In this document: positions 20,011 to 32,344 of the stretch, piece after piece
How positions within the stretch are numbered: the stretch's first letter is position 1
Layout of the letters: the number at the start of each line of letters is the position of its first letter
Assembly: GCF_020360975.1 (NCBI RefSeq)
Contig: NW_025408668.1
Span: 5,704,001 to 5,768,000 of the forward strand
Length of the DNA: 64,000 bases
Reading direction: 5' to 3'
From: Hirsutella rhossiliensis
Lineage: Eukaryota; Ascomycota; Sordariomycetes; Hypocreales; Ophiocordycipitaceae
Notes under the pieces: model-generated
Database searches by the model: none
Told to the model about the DNA's origin: nothing
Seen by the model: only the letters and a program-made list of their open reading frames with translations
Position numbers and translations under genes: made by a program

Positions 20011-22752
20011 ATGGCGACCTTCAATGTCTTAGCCACTGTCATACTTTTTATTCTCGCCGCCCCTCAACACAGAGTAGAAGCTGAATCTAGCTTTATTCCT
20101 ACGAGACCTCCCGCCGCGCCGTTAGCTGTCCGCTCTCCTTACCTCAATGTCTGGCTCAACGGCCCTCTGGATAACAGCTCAAGCGGGTATCTACACAGCC
20201 AGTGGCCTCGCTTTTGGACGTAAGTGACAATCTCTTCCATGCCACTTTCTCCCGTTTTTCAGTTCAGAACTCAGCAGTGGACGTCTCTGACGAGGTTGTT
20301 ACCATATAGTGAAGCTGTACAAGGATGGAAGGGGTATGTTAAGGTCGATGGTAGATCCTTCCGCTGGATGGGAGACGCTGCCGACAAGCAAGCCAATGTC
20401 GACCAAAAGTCGTTAGAGTATACCTCAACAAAGACTACCTTCACTATGCATGTCGACAGCAAGGTTCAGATGAGCATTAAGTTCTTATCGCCGGTCTATT
20501 ACGATGACGTGCAACGGCAGTCTATTACATCGTCCTATCTCGAGGTCTCTGTTAAGTCACTTGATGATCAGTCCCACAGCGTCCAAGTATATTGCGACGT
20601 TTCAGGAGGTTTGTAATTTTCAATAGTGTCCATATTCTTGCTTGGCCGCCCTAGCTAACAGAATGATATAGAGTGGGCTTCCGGTGACAATCGCGCCATC
20701 ATTCAGTGGGAGAGCAATTCCACAGAAAAGGTGCGCTACCATAAGTTTTTTCGTCAAGATCAGCAAGTTTTTAAGGACGTCAACGAGATTGCTTCTTGGG
20801 GCAATTGGTATTGGGCAACTGGAGATGAAGTGAGTCGAGAGTATCAGATAAGAACACTTTAGAACTCCCCACTGGCGAGTCGCTTACCAATACATTACCG
20901 ACATATAGCCCGGTCTCAGCTTTCAAATTGGAGTCGACACAGACGTGCGTGGACGTTTCCTGCGTGAGGGACGCCTTACGGGCGAAGTCGATCCGAAGTT
21001 TCGAGCCGTCAACGACCAATGGTGAGACTTGGCGTCCCAAACCATTTCGCCCTGCCTATTCCTTCCCCTCTCCGCTTGAGGAATCAAGTTCGTGGCGCTA
21101 ACTCAGGTGTAGGCCAGTCTTTGCCTATGCACGCGACCTTGGCAATGTTTCCAGAAACTGGACTAACACACTCTTCACTATCGGCTACGCGCAAGAAGAT
21201 TCAATTCTATTTCAAGGCAAAGAAGATCAGCCTAGGAGCATCCCTTCTCTCTGGAAACAGTCCTTCAACGAGAACAAGCTCGTACCATTTTTTTACAAAG
21301 ACTATCAGTTTGCAACCCAGCATTCCGATAGTCTTGATAGCCGCATCGCCCAAGACTCGAAAGCTGCCGCCAGCGATAAGTATACGGCTATCACTAGCCT
21401 TGCCGTCCGCCAAGTCTTTGGCTCCTTTTGCTTTACAGGGAATAAAACGCAGATCCTTACCTTCGTGAAGGAGATAAGCTCCAACAGCGACATCCAGACA
21501 GTTGACGTTATCTTCCCTGCTTTCCCGATTCTACTATACCTTAACCCAGAACTTATCCGTTATATCCTCGACCCGCTCCTAGAGAATACCCGGTCTCATT
21601 ACCCTAATAACTACGCCCAGGTAAGCGCACATCACATCTCTATACACCTGTAGGCCAGTACGGATGCTGCCAGGAAGAGCGATATTAACGATAGGATTAG
21701 CATGACCTTGGGCGATATCCTATTGCTTTAGGTCACCCCAAAGGAGACGATGAGCAAATGCCTTTAGAAGAGTGCGGAAATATGATAATTATGATGCTAG
21801 CATATGCGCAAAGGAGGCAGGATAATAGCTATCTCCGCGAGAACTGGGACATGCTAGCAAAGTGGGCCCAATTTCTGGTTCAAGACGCCAAGATTCCTGC
21901 GAACCAGCTTTCTACTGACGATTTTGCTGGCCATCTCGCGTAAGCTAAGACTTGAGACGTTGACGATGGCGCTAAAGGCTGACAATGACGATTTACAAGT
22001 AACCAAACCAACCTCGCGATTAAGGGCATTATCGCCCTTGAAGCCATGGCAAGGATTGCAGCTCTAACGGATCATCAGAACTCAACCGCCAATTACAGTA
22101 CGACTGCACATCAGTATCTCGATTTCTGGACGGAGCACGGCATCGACTCTGAGGCCAAGTCTAAACACAGCATGTTGCAATACGACAATCGCGACACACA
22201 TGGTAAGCAGGGTCCTGATTGAATGGAAAGCCAGTTAAGGAGAAGTAGTAATGGCAGATGGGCTTTCGAAAGACATTCCATGTAGCCGCTGACTGATACG
22301 CTACTACTATAGGGCTGCTATACAACTTATTCTCGGATAAGTTGCTCGGCCTCAACTTTGTTCCCCAGTCTATCTATGACATGCAGAGTGACTTCTATCT
22401 TGGCGAGCAAAAACGGTTCGGTGTGGACCTTGACACGCGCGGCACGCTCACAAAGCTTGATTGGGAGATGTTTGCTGCCGCTGTGGCTAGCATGGAAACT
22501 TGTGGCATGTTCATCAACAAAATTTCTGACTGGATCGGCCGCACAAGCACGTGGCGCGCCTTCACCGATCTTTACGATACGGAAGGCGGTGGGTATCCAG
22601 GCGGAATCGAGTTTACGGCACGTCCTGTCCAGGGTGCTGTTTTCTCCCTGCTTGCATTCAATCGAACAACGGGCTGTTACGCATCGAAATCCTCCTCTAG
22701 CACAGTAAACGGGATCCTGATACTTGTTTGCCTTCTGCTCACTGTGCCTTGA
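20011..22752 (+). CDS. Secreted GtaA-type glutaminase, eight exons, intact
   Basis: Matches the fungal extracellular glutaminase family (Aspergillus GtaA; DUF4964/DUF5127/DUF4965/DUF1793 regions), which hydrolyses L-glutamine to glutamate and ammonia outside the cell. Exons: 20011-20219, 20310-20608, 20672-20829, 20909-21021, 21113-21620, 21701-21939, 22000-22202, 22313-22752. The joined CDS is 2169 bases (722 residues) with no frame break. Introns are 60-110 nt, GT...AG, most with a CTGAC or CTAAC-like branch site. Family landmarks include R-P-P-A-A-P-L-A-V-R-S-P-Y-L near the N-terminus, E-W-A-S-G-D, V-K-E-I-S-S-N, T-V-D-V-I-F-P-A, P-L-E-E-C-G-N-M and S-T-D-D-F-A-G. A signal peptide covers about residues 1-24. 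The C-terminus adds a Ser-rich stretch and a hydrophobic tail (I-L-I-L-V-C-L-L-L), suggesting GPI anchoring. It is the only intact host gene here, without RIP. Confidence 0.92.
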
Positions 22753-23046
22753 GGAACGAAAGGCTTCTTCTTGCCTTGAGGAACGAGGAACGAGTGACGG
22801 AAGGTTCTTAGGGTTCTTCTTCGGGGAGGAAGAAAAAAAAACGCCGCCATCGATTTTCCCCCGCTAAGTGCCGCCCTTTGATTCGTCGGCTGCTATCCTC
22901 TAATTCGTCGCCTGCCGTCCTCTAACTCGTCGGTTGCCGGTATCTTTCCTCCAATTCGTTAGCTGCCGCCCTTTAATTCGTTATCTTCCTCTCCTTTTAT
23001 TAGTCTAAAAATATATCGTACTCGTTCTCGTTGCCCTCTCTTTAGG
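22753..23046 (+). repeat. 3' flank of the glutaminase gene with a 22-base minisatellite
   Basis: A 14-base direct repeat (TGCCTTGAGGAACGA type) spans the stop codon and recurs about 27 bases later. From 22871 to about 22985 there are five degenerate copies of a 22-base unit of the form CCGYCCTCTAATTCGTCGSCTG (one copy has 7 extra bases). No gene is visible. RIP-type AT enrichment starts just after this array, at about 22990. Confidence 0.7.
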
Positions 23047-23532
23047 TAGCGAAGCGTGGCCTGATTTCGCAGGTCTCGGAGATATCCCTTAGTAAGAGGG
23101 TCCTAGGAAGCTAAAAATACCCGGTATAGAAGAAGGAAGAAGGAGTTAAAAGGAGGTATAGAGAAGAGGGTAGGGGCATAAGGGGAAGCAAAAGTAGCGA
23201 TAGCTTCCTATAGAGGTAGCGAGAGATAAGACGGATATACTAGCAACGGCTAGAAAGGAGGGGGAAAACCGGCAAAAAGCTAGGTAGTTAAGAGGATATT
23301 AGTAGCTTCTTTAAGTAGGATCTTCTTTATTAATAAAGATACTAGATAGGTATAAAGAGTAGCGTTAAATAGAGGAAAGAAGGATAATTAAGGCAATATA
23401 ATAATTACTCCTTAACTATAATTACTACCCTTATAAGAATTTAATATCTTTACCTTACTTATCCGATAACCCCTTACTTTTAATTTTACCTTTATATATT
23501 TTTAAATACCTTTTATATCTCTCTTTATAAGA
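23047..23532 (+). repeat. Copia-A3 5' LTR
   Basis: About 486 bases, homologous to the A2 LTRs. The first 200 bases keep GCGAAGCGTGGCC-type GC-rich sequence, while the end is fully RIP-mutated (TTATAAGA). It is followed by GTTATAAGCTTAGG, the primer-site remnant. Confidence 0.8.
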
Positions 23533-26500
23533 GTTATAAGCTTAGGAGGAATAAAATTCCTATACTTTTTAGTTACTATAAAAAGCGCCTTTCTTATATT
23601 ACTTATAGCTTCCTTTTACCCCTTTTACTAGAAAAGCTAATTTTTAACTAACCTTTCTACCCCTTCTTTTATAATAATATTAAAAAACGACTTTACTACT
23701 CCTATAGTCTATAAGATAATTCTTATAAGCCCTAGGATTAAAATAAGTAAGTAAAGGAGCTATAAGCTTATATAAATAGAACTATTTATAATTTAGTTTT
23801 CTTTAATAAGTAGGACCCTTTTAAGCCCCTTATTTATCTTAAGGTAATAAAATTTATAGAGAGAGCTTTCCTCTTTACTAAGCTAACCTCTATATAATAA
23901 AGTGCCTTTTCTACTACCTTAGGTAACTATAAGAGTTATTATAAGGAATACTTCTATAAGATAAAGCTACTAACTACTATATATATAGCGATAGTAAAAT
24001 CCGTTAGTACTATAAAGCTAATCTCTCTTTAAGAGGAAGAGACCCTTAAGTAGTAGCTTTTAAAGCTTAAGACCTTAATAGCTCCTTTAAGGGGCTATAT
24101 AATAAACCGTATTAAGAAGACTTATATAGTATACTTAAGAGCCTTTTCTACTAGGAACCTACTAGCTTCTTTATAGCTAGCTAAGTAAGAAGAAATCCTT
24201 AAGGAAGCTAACTAATACTTCCTTATAAAAGCTTTTTCTAGTTAGTAGCTATAGGATATATCTCTACTAATAAAGCCTATTAGTAATAGTTACTCGACTA
24301 TTTTTTAAGAAGCTAGCCGGGAACTAGATAAAGAGGCTACTAAAGTATAATAATAAGTAGTCTTATTCCTTTATAGCTAATACTTAACCTAGACGGTTTA
24401 ACCTACTGCCCCTATAGCTGCTATAGCCCCTATTACTACGGCTACCGCTGCTACTACTGCGGCTGGTGCCCCTTTAGCTCCTCCTCCCTCGAGAGCCTTA
24501 ATACTATCTTTAACGGCTGCCCTAGTCCCGGCCCCGGCTCCGCCTTTAACTCTAGGCCCGGTCCTATTAGTTAGACCGGCTTAACTAGTCCCCTAATAGA
24601 CCTTTTAGTCTATTAGTCGAAAAATTAAGGAACTAGTTAAAATCGAACCTCTTTATTAAAATTAGCAATAAAAGGTAAAAAGGGGGGGTTTTTAAGTAAA
24701 CCTTCTAGATTAAGATAAGGATTCCTTAAAAAGATAAAAAACTAAACGAAATAGATGCTTAGCCTATAAATCCCTAGGCTATTAGTTATTATAATGCTAG
24801 TAGGTCTTCGAGGAAAACCGACCTAAAGGATTTAACCTTTTAAAGAGGCTATAAGAAACGATATAACGGTCTCTTAAGGAGGACCCCTTATTATAGAAGA
24901 AGATAGATAAGATTTAGGTTACTAAGAAATAGAAACTAACGCTACTACCCTTATTCGAGCTATAAATTTAAGGAAAAATCGTTAGTATAGTAAATCTAGC
25001 CTTTATCTTCCTTATAGATTAGTAAGACTACTTATTAAGACCCTCTAACTATCCCCTCCGAAAATTAGCTATCCTTAACTCTAGTACTCCCTTAATATCT
25101 ATAATATACTCTTACGATTCTAGTCCTTTAAGAAGGTATAGAGGAAACACCTTATTACTAGGGAATTAACTATATAGATAGAGGGATATAGAAGGGTGAA
25201 TTTTACGATAAAATTACTTAATAGGTTTATATAAATTCTTTAACGAAAAAGGGTAGCTTTTTACCCTCGATTTTTAATAAGCTTAATTTCCTTCCGCTTT
25301 CTTTAAGAGGAAGGATTCTTCTAGGATATAACGACTAAGCCTATAAGGCTAGTCTAAAAGAGTTAGACGATTAAGCTTATTAAGGAAAAATTCGGTTAAT
25401 TTATTCTCGAATTCCGACCTATCCTTAAGAAGGAATCTCTCGAGAAGTTAGCTTTCCCTACTAAGAGGAATAGGTCTATTATAAAGGACCCTCTGCTAGC
25501 AGCCTAAGGAGACGGTCTTCTTTAGTACGTATAACTTAGTTACCTTAGCCCCTTAGCTTTATATAAGCTAGGCTAAGAATAGGGCGTACGAATAAGAGGA
25601 CTAAAGACCGTCGAATATAAATACTATAGCTAAGGAAAGACTAAGAGACTAAATAAACCCCTTTATAGCCGGACTAGCTATATAAGGAAATTTAAGTTAA
25701 CTAGACCGATATCTCTAAGGATAAGGAAAGCTTCGTTAAGGTAATGTTTTATATAAACGCTTTTTTAAGGATAGTTTTCCCTTATTTCTTATAGACCTAC
25801 TTAAGTAAGTATAATTAGTCTACCTTCTAAGACTTTCTTAACTAGATAAAATCCTACTTTAGCTATAAGGTAAAGAAGATACGGTCTAATAAAGAGCTAT
25901 TTATAAAGGATATCTTAAATTAGCTTTAAAAAAGGGATATTTTACCCTTCTTATTAGTACTAAATACCTAGGCCTAGAACGGAGGGGTAGAAAGATTAAG
26001 GGGTACTATAGTAAAAGGGGCCTATATAATAAGACTTACTATAAGGCTTCCCTATAACCTTTAAAGAGAAGTTATTAAGACCGCTTATTACCTTTAAAAC
26101 CGGACCCTTAGGGACCTTAAGGACCCTAGGAAACTAAACTAAAGAATAAACTAGAAATTACCCCTTAAGCTCTTTATAAAAAAGAGGGCCTCGCTAGCTT
26201 ACCTTTATACCTATAGCTATAAGGCATACGCTATAACTACTAATATATAGCTAAAAAGGAAGAAGAAAAGAAAGCTTAATACTAGAGCCTTTATTAGTTA
26301 CCTCGTTAGCTATAATTCTATAAATATCTTCTAGATCTAGATTCCTCTTTTATAAAAGGTTATTTTAACTAAGGATATAATTTTCGACGAATCTAGCTTT
26401 TTAGATATAAAGAGGAATTAATAGCCCCTCTTACTTTTATAACGTTAGCTAATTTAGAAGATCTAAATCCCCCCTTCTTAATAGTCTTAAAAAGAGGTCT

Positions 26501-28508
26501 TAGATAAGGAAATAGAAAAAGAAACTAACGTTAAAGTAGTCGAGGATAACGCTAAATTTAAAGAAAAGGAAGCTACTAGATTAAATAATCTTAACGAAGA
26601 AGGAGACTATAAGAAAGTAATAGAGCTAGAATACGCCTACCTCCCTACGCCTCCTCTTATATAAGAAGAAGATCTAAAAGTAGCTTTTTTAGTTAGTTTT
26701 TTTATCTCGACCCTTAAAGGGGTAGGAAAGTCACCTTTCTTAAAAGATTACCTAGCTGCCTTTTTAGCCCTACTTTAAGAAGTAGAGGAAGGTATAGGTC
26801 CTAATACGTTTACTAAAGAAGACTAACCTCTCCCTTATTTCGATTGTTTTTCTAACTTCTATCTAACGCCTATAAAAGATAGTTCCTACTAAGTATTTAT
26901 AATAGGCCGGCTCTTTAAGCTATAGCTATTAGCAAGGAAGGTATATAAACGAGACCTCCTAGACCTACTAGTAAACTAAAAGTAGCTAGAAAAACACCCC
27001 TTTAAAGACTTATTTTTCTAGGCCTAGAAAGACTACCTAGCCTTATATAAAGAGATAGGGTCTTTTAATAAGGTCCTTAAGGAAAAGGTAAGAGGAAAAT
27101 AGGTCCTTAGCTATAAGTAGGTCTTTATTTATAAGACTAATAAATATAGCTTCCTTTAAAAGTATAAAGCCTAGCTAGTTATTTATAGGAATTAATAGGA
27201 AAGTAGGGATCTACCTACTAAGGTAACTACCTTAGTAGGGATCTACCTACTAAGGTAACTACCTTAGTAGGGATATATTTTTAAGCCCTTATAGCTATAG
27301 TAGTAGAATTCGACCTTAAACTTAATTAAATAGATATAGTTAACGCTTTTATTAACTACTTACTTAAGGAAGAAAGAGTTATTTATATATAACTTCCTCT
27401 TAGTTTCTAATAACTAAGAAAGGTTCTATAGCTTAGGAAAGCTTTATACGGACTATAAAGACTACCCCTTCTTTAGTAATAGTATTTAATAGGTTCCCTT
27501 AAAGCCCTAGGCTTTAAAAAAGTCCCTTAGGAACCGTATATAATATAGAAGGGTAAAATTATAGTCTTCTTTTACGTCGATAATATAATTAAGGCCTACC
27601 TAAGAGAGGAAGAAGCTACTATAAGGGAGGCTATAAAAGGCCTATAATAAAAATATAAGATAACTAAGCTAAGGGAGCTAAAGTAGGTTTTATAGATTCG
27701 AATCCTTTAAAATAGGTCTTAACGGACTATCTAGCTTACTTAGGACGCCTATATCGATAAGGTCGCTTATAAATTCCTCCTTAATTCCCTCGATAAGAAG
27801 CTTCCCTCTACGCTTATATTAAATAAAGAGCTTTTACTTAATCCGTCCTTTTAAGCTAGGGAGTAAGAGAAACACCGATATTAATAGAAGGTAGGCTCCT
27901 TACTTTTTTTTAGCTGTTTTTACTAGACCGGATATCTCTTTTATAGTCTCCTAGCTAGCTAGGTATAACTAGAATCCTAGCCCTAGGTACTAAGAAGTAG
28001 TAGACTAAGCTATCCTTTATCTTTATTTAATAAGATTATATAGTCTATACTTAGGAGGGTAAAGAAGAAAGAAATTAGCTACTAAAATCTTCCTTTATTT
28101 AAGCGATTCGTCCTTTATAGATAATTTATTAAATAGAAAGAGCTTATAAGGGTATAATATATCCCTTTTTAGAGGAACTATTACTTAGAGAGCTTTAAAG
28201 TAATCTACCGTTACTACTTTAAGTATAAAGGTAAAGCTACTAGCTCTTTTAAAAGTATTAAAAGAAGCGATTTTCCTTAGCCGGCTACTAATATCTTTAT
28301 AACTATAAATTCCGACCTTATTAGCTATCAAATATAATAATATATAGACTATATAAATTCTAATAGAAAATGTAAAGCTATCGACCTAGCTATAGTATAT
28401 CGATATCTATTAGTATTAGTTACGCTAAGAGGTCTAAAAGGGAATTTTTTCCGTCCGTTAAATTCTAATAGTATTAATAAAAGCTAACGGTCTTATAAAG
28501 CCCTTACT
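23533..28508 (+). pseudogene. Copia-A3 gag-pol, 5' and main part
   Basis: Same organisation as A2: Ala/Pro-rich gag stretch near 24410-24600, protease-like segment near 25080-25190, integrase core about 25700-26080, and reverse transcriptase to RNase H about 27290-28290. Stops are dense and RIP-like. It carries a 32-base tandem duplication in pol (27206-27269). The element is cut by Copia-B1, which duplicated TTACT (28504-28508 and 46667-46671), and resumes at 46672. Confidence 0.82.
27206..27269 (+). repeat. 32-base tandem duplication in Copia-A3 pol
   Basis: Two head-to-tail copies of a 32-base unit starting GGGATCTACCTACTAAGG. The unit contains a near-palindrome (CTACTAAGG ... CCTTAGTAG). 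Other Copia-A copies have it once. Confidence 0.8.
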
Positions 28509-29076
28509 TATAAGGAACGGTGTTCCTACTATAAATAAAGCAGCTATAGTATACTCTCCCGATTATATAAGCAAATAAGTAGTATATTAATTATAGATAG
28601 AATCCTATATTATAGAGTAAGAATTAATCGTTACTTTATATATTATTATGCATTAAACGGGTTGCCGGTTATCGTATAATCCGGAATTGAAGAAATAGAG
28701 CTACCTTAGAATGCTAGCTAAGACCTCTTAAGAACACCGGCACGACTAACCTCCTTTAAACACGAATATTAGTAGAACTAAGACACTTCCTAATATATTC
28801 GAGGTATCATTAAATTTCTTAGTCTTAGGGCTATACGGCAGCCTAAATCTAGTCCCGAAAAGTTCTTCCGTTTAGCTATAATTATCTATATAAGACAGTA
28901 TGTCCGCTAGTAGATAGAAAAAGAATCTTTAACTTTAACACCTCTTCTATATACTAATATATTACTAATAAATTCTATTAAAATTCCTACCTTATACTCC
29001 TTCTTCCCCTCTATTACGTAGTCTTATATAATTCCTTAATTTCCTAAAATTCCGCTTTTGCTTATATACCTTAAGA
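28509..29076 (+). repeat. Copia-B1 5' LTR
   Basis: 568 bases, TATAAGGAACGG to CCTTAAGA, then GGTTATAAGCCTAG, the RIP-altered primer site. Confidence 0.85.
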
Positions 29077-29500
29077 GGTTATAAGCCTAGCTTACTCCTT
29101 TTAAGCCAGGAAATTAACTTATACCTTTAAAATTCCTCGTCGAAATATTTAATTAAAATTCCTTTCGAAACTCTACTCGACTTCTTTTACCTTCCTACGC
29201 CCTTAAACTCCCGTTTAGATTTCTCGATCCCTACGAACGAAATAATACCGAATTTATTTAAAATAAGTAAATAGAAAGAATATAAATTTACTAGACTTAA
29301 GGGAAATTTAAATTATACCTTATAGACTATAAGGATAGAAGCTATCCTTATAAAAGAAAAGCTTATTACTACTCTAGAGTAAGTAAATTATATATAGACT
29401 ATAAAGGCTTTATTTATAATATTCCTTTAAGTTAAAGATAGTCCCTTAATATAAATTCGGTATCTAAAAAATACTAAAGAAGCATAGGATAAGCTTAAAA
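29077..29500 (+). pseudogene. Copia-B1 leader and gag start
   Basis: Aligns to 32330-32755 of Copia-B2 with many transitions. No intact frame. Ends at the TAAAA target of Copia-A4. Confidence 0.75.
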
Positions 29501-29984
29501 TATCGCAAAGTATAGCTTAATTTCGTAGTTCTTAGAGATATCCCTTAGTAAGAGGGACTAAGGAAGCTAAAAACACCCGGTATAAAAGAAGGAAAAAGGA
29601 GCTAAAAAGAGGTATAGAAAGGAGGGTAGGGGTATAAGGGGAAGTAGAAGTAGCGATAGCTTCCTATAAAGGTAGCGAGAGATAAGATAGATATACCGGC
29701 AACGGCTAGAAAGAAGGGAAAAACTAATAAAAAGTTTAGTAGTCGAAAGGATATTAGTAGCTTCTTTAAGTAGGATCTTCTTTATTAATTAAGATACTAA
29801 ACGGGTATAAAGAGGGGCGTTAGAGAGAGGAAAGAAGGATAATTAAGGAAATATAATAATTACTCCCCTACCTTTATTACTACCCCTATAAGAATTAAAT
29901 CTCTCTACCCTACTTATCCGACCCCTTACTTTTAGTTTTACCTTTATATATTTTTATATACTTCTTATATCTCTCTTTACGAGA
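29501..29984 (+). repeat. Copia-A4 5' LTR
   Basis: TATCGCAAAG to TTTACGAGA, about 484 bases, followed by GTTATAAGCCTAGGAGG. Confidence 0.83.
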
Positions 29985-31763
29985 GTTATAAGCCTAGGAG
30001 GAATAGAATTCCTATACCTTCCGGCTACTATAAAAGGCACCTTTCTTATATCCTTCGTAGCTTCCTTTTACCCCTCTTACTAGAAAAAGCCGATTTTTAC
30101 CTAACCTTTCTACCCTTCCCTATAATAATAACGAAAACCGACTCCTTTACTATCCCTACGGTCTATAGGACTATTCTTATAAAGCCCTAAGATTAAGATA
30201 AGTAGGTAAAGGAGCTACGGGCTTATATAGATAGAACTATCTATAATTTAGTCTTCTTTAATAAGTAGGACCCTCTCGAGCCCCCTCTTCGTCCTAGGGC
30301 AACGGACTTTATAGAGGGAGCTACCCTCTTCTCTAAGCTAACCTCTATATAGTAGAGAGCTTTTTCTGCTACCCTAGGCGACTACGAGAGTTACCGAAAG
30401 GAATACCTTTACGAGATAAAGCTACTAACTACTACTCATACGGCAATAACGGAATCCGTTAGTGCCGTAAAGCTAATATCTCTACGAGAGGAAGAGACTC
30501 TTAGGCAGTAGCTTTTAAAGCTTAAGACCTTAATAGCTCCCTCGAGGGGCTATATAACTAACCGTATTAGGAAGACCTATACGGCCTACCTAGGAGCCTT
30601 TTCTACTATAAACCTACTAGCTTCTTCGTAGCTAGCTAAGTAGGAAGAAATCCTCGAGGAAGCTAACTAATACTTCCTTATAGAAGCTCTTTCCGGCTAG
30701 TAGCTATAGGATATATCTTTACTAATAAAGCCTATTAGTAACGGTTACTCGACTATCTTTTAAGAAGCTAGCTAGGAACTAGATAAAGAGGCTACTAGAG
30801 TATAATAGTAAGCAGTCTTATTCCTTCGTAGCTAGCACTCGACCTAGACGGCTCGACCTGCTGCCCCTATAGCTGCTGCAGCTACTATTGCTACGGCTCC
30901 CGCTGCTGCCGCTGCGGCTGTTGCTCCTTCGGCTCCTCCTCCCTTAAGAGCCTTAACCCCGTCTTTAACGGCTGCCCTAGTCCTAGCCTCGGCTCCGCCT
31001 TTTGCTCCGGGCCTGGTCCCGTCTATTAGACCGGCCCGACTAGTCCCCTAATAGACCTTTTAGTCCGTTAGTCGAAAAATCAGGGAACTAGTCGAAATTA
31101 AACCTCTTCGTTAAAATTAGCAATAAGGGGTAAAAAGGGGGGGTTTTTAAGCAGACCTTCCGGACCGGGACGAGGATTCCTCGAAGAGACAACGCATAAG
31201 AAGGAATCGACCTACCTACTAAGTATATAAGAAGCCTTATCGGCTAGAAGACTGCTAGTAGGCCTTTAAGGAAAACCGACTTAAAGGTATTAACCCTTTA
31301 AAGAGGCTATAAGAAATAGTATAATAGTCTCTTAAGGAGGACCCCTCGTTATAGAAGAAGATAGACGAGATTTACGTTACTAGGAAATAGTAACTAACGC
31401 CGCTACTATAAATTCGAGGAAAATTCGTTAGTATAGTAAATCCGGTATTTATCTTCCCTACGGATTAATAAGGCTAAAACCAACCGTTAAAGCCCTCCGA
31501 TTATCCCTTATAAAAATCAGCTATCCTAGACTATAGTAATTCCCTCGATATCTATAATATACTCTTATAATTCTAGTCCTTTAAGAAGGCACGGAGGGAA
31601 TACCTTATTACTAGGGAATTAACCGTATAGATAAAGGGATATAGAAGGGTAAATTTTACGATAAAATTACTTAACGGATCTATACGAATTCTTCGAAGAA
31701 AAAGGGTAGCTTTTTGCCCTCGATTTTTAACGAGCCTAATTTCCTTCCGCCTTCTATAAAAAG
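29985..31763 (+). pseudogene. Copia-A4 gag and protease region
   Basis: The gag reading can be followed with TAG as Q. It includes a long Ala/Pro/Thr-rich segment (about 30850-31050) and a basic K/R-rich stretch around the conserved AAAAAGGGGGGGTTTTTAAG run at about 31133-31152. The protease-like segment near 31515-31560 reads L-D-Y-S-N-S-L-D-I-Y-N. Cut at AAAAG (31759-31763) by Copia-B2. Confidence 0.75.
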
Positions 31764-32329
31764 TATAAGGAACGGTGTTCCTACTATAAATAAAGCAGCT
31801 ATAATATACTCTCCCGATTATATAAGCTAATACGTAGTATATTAATTATAGACAAAATCTTATCCTATAGAGCAAGAATCGCCCGTCATTTTGCAGGTCA
31901 TTATGCATTAAACGGGTTGCCGGTTATCGTACAATCGGGAATCGAAGGAACAGAGCTAGCTTGGAATGCTAGCTAAGACCTCTTAAGAACACCGGCACGA
32001 CCAACCTCCTTTAAACACGAATATCAGTGGAACCAAGACACTTCTAGATTCACTCGAGGTATCACGGAATTCCCCAGTCTCAGGGCTATACGGCAGCCTA
32101 AATCTGGTCCCGAAAGGTTCTTCCGTTTAGCTACAATTGTCTATATAAGACAGCATGTCCGCTGGTAGATAGATAGAGAATCATTAACTTCAACACCTCT
32201 TACACACACTAATACACTACCAATAAATTCCGTTGAAAATCCTACCTTATACTCCTTCTTCCTCTATCACGTAGTCTTACGTGATTCCTTGATTTCCCAA
32301 AATTCCGCTTTTGCTCATATACCTTTAGA
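31764..32329 (+). repeat. Copia-B2 5' LTR
   Basis: 566 bases, TATAAGGAACGG to ACCTTTAGA, well preserved, with CTATATAAGACAG at about 32141 as a likely TATA box. Confidence 0.9.
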
Positions 32330-32344
32330 GGTTATGAGCCCGGC
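32330..32344 (+). other. Copia-B2 primer-binding site (initiator tRNA-Met anticodon arm)
   Basis: GGTTATGAGCCCGGC follows the LTR directly. GGTTATGAGCCC is the complement of GGGCTCATAACC, the conserved anticodon stem-loop of eukaryotic initiator tRNA-Met. Priming from an internally cut tRNA half is established for Drosophila copia; here it is inferred from position and sequence. Confidence 0.75.

Noticed and set aside
19857..20084. Short frame starting upstream of the glutaminase ATG
   Set aside because: Different register from the gene and no signal peptide; it probably lies in or near the untranslated leader.
21019..21468. 149-codon frame inside the glutaminase gene
   Set aside because: Spans intron 4 and reads exon 5 in the wrong register; the spliced model gives continuous family similarity.
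27206..27269. Direct repeat as possible target duplication of a lost element
   Set aside because: A head-to-tail 32-base duplication with no insert between copies is simpler as replication slippage.
31133..31152. AAAAAGGGGGGGTTTTTAAG run conserved in Copia-A copies as a ribosomal frameshift site
   Set aside because: The frame before and after the run is the same once RIP stops are read as Q, so no shift is needed.
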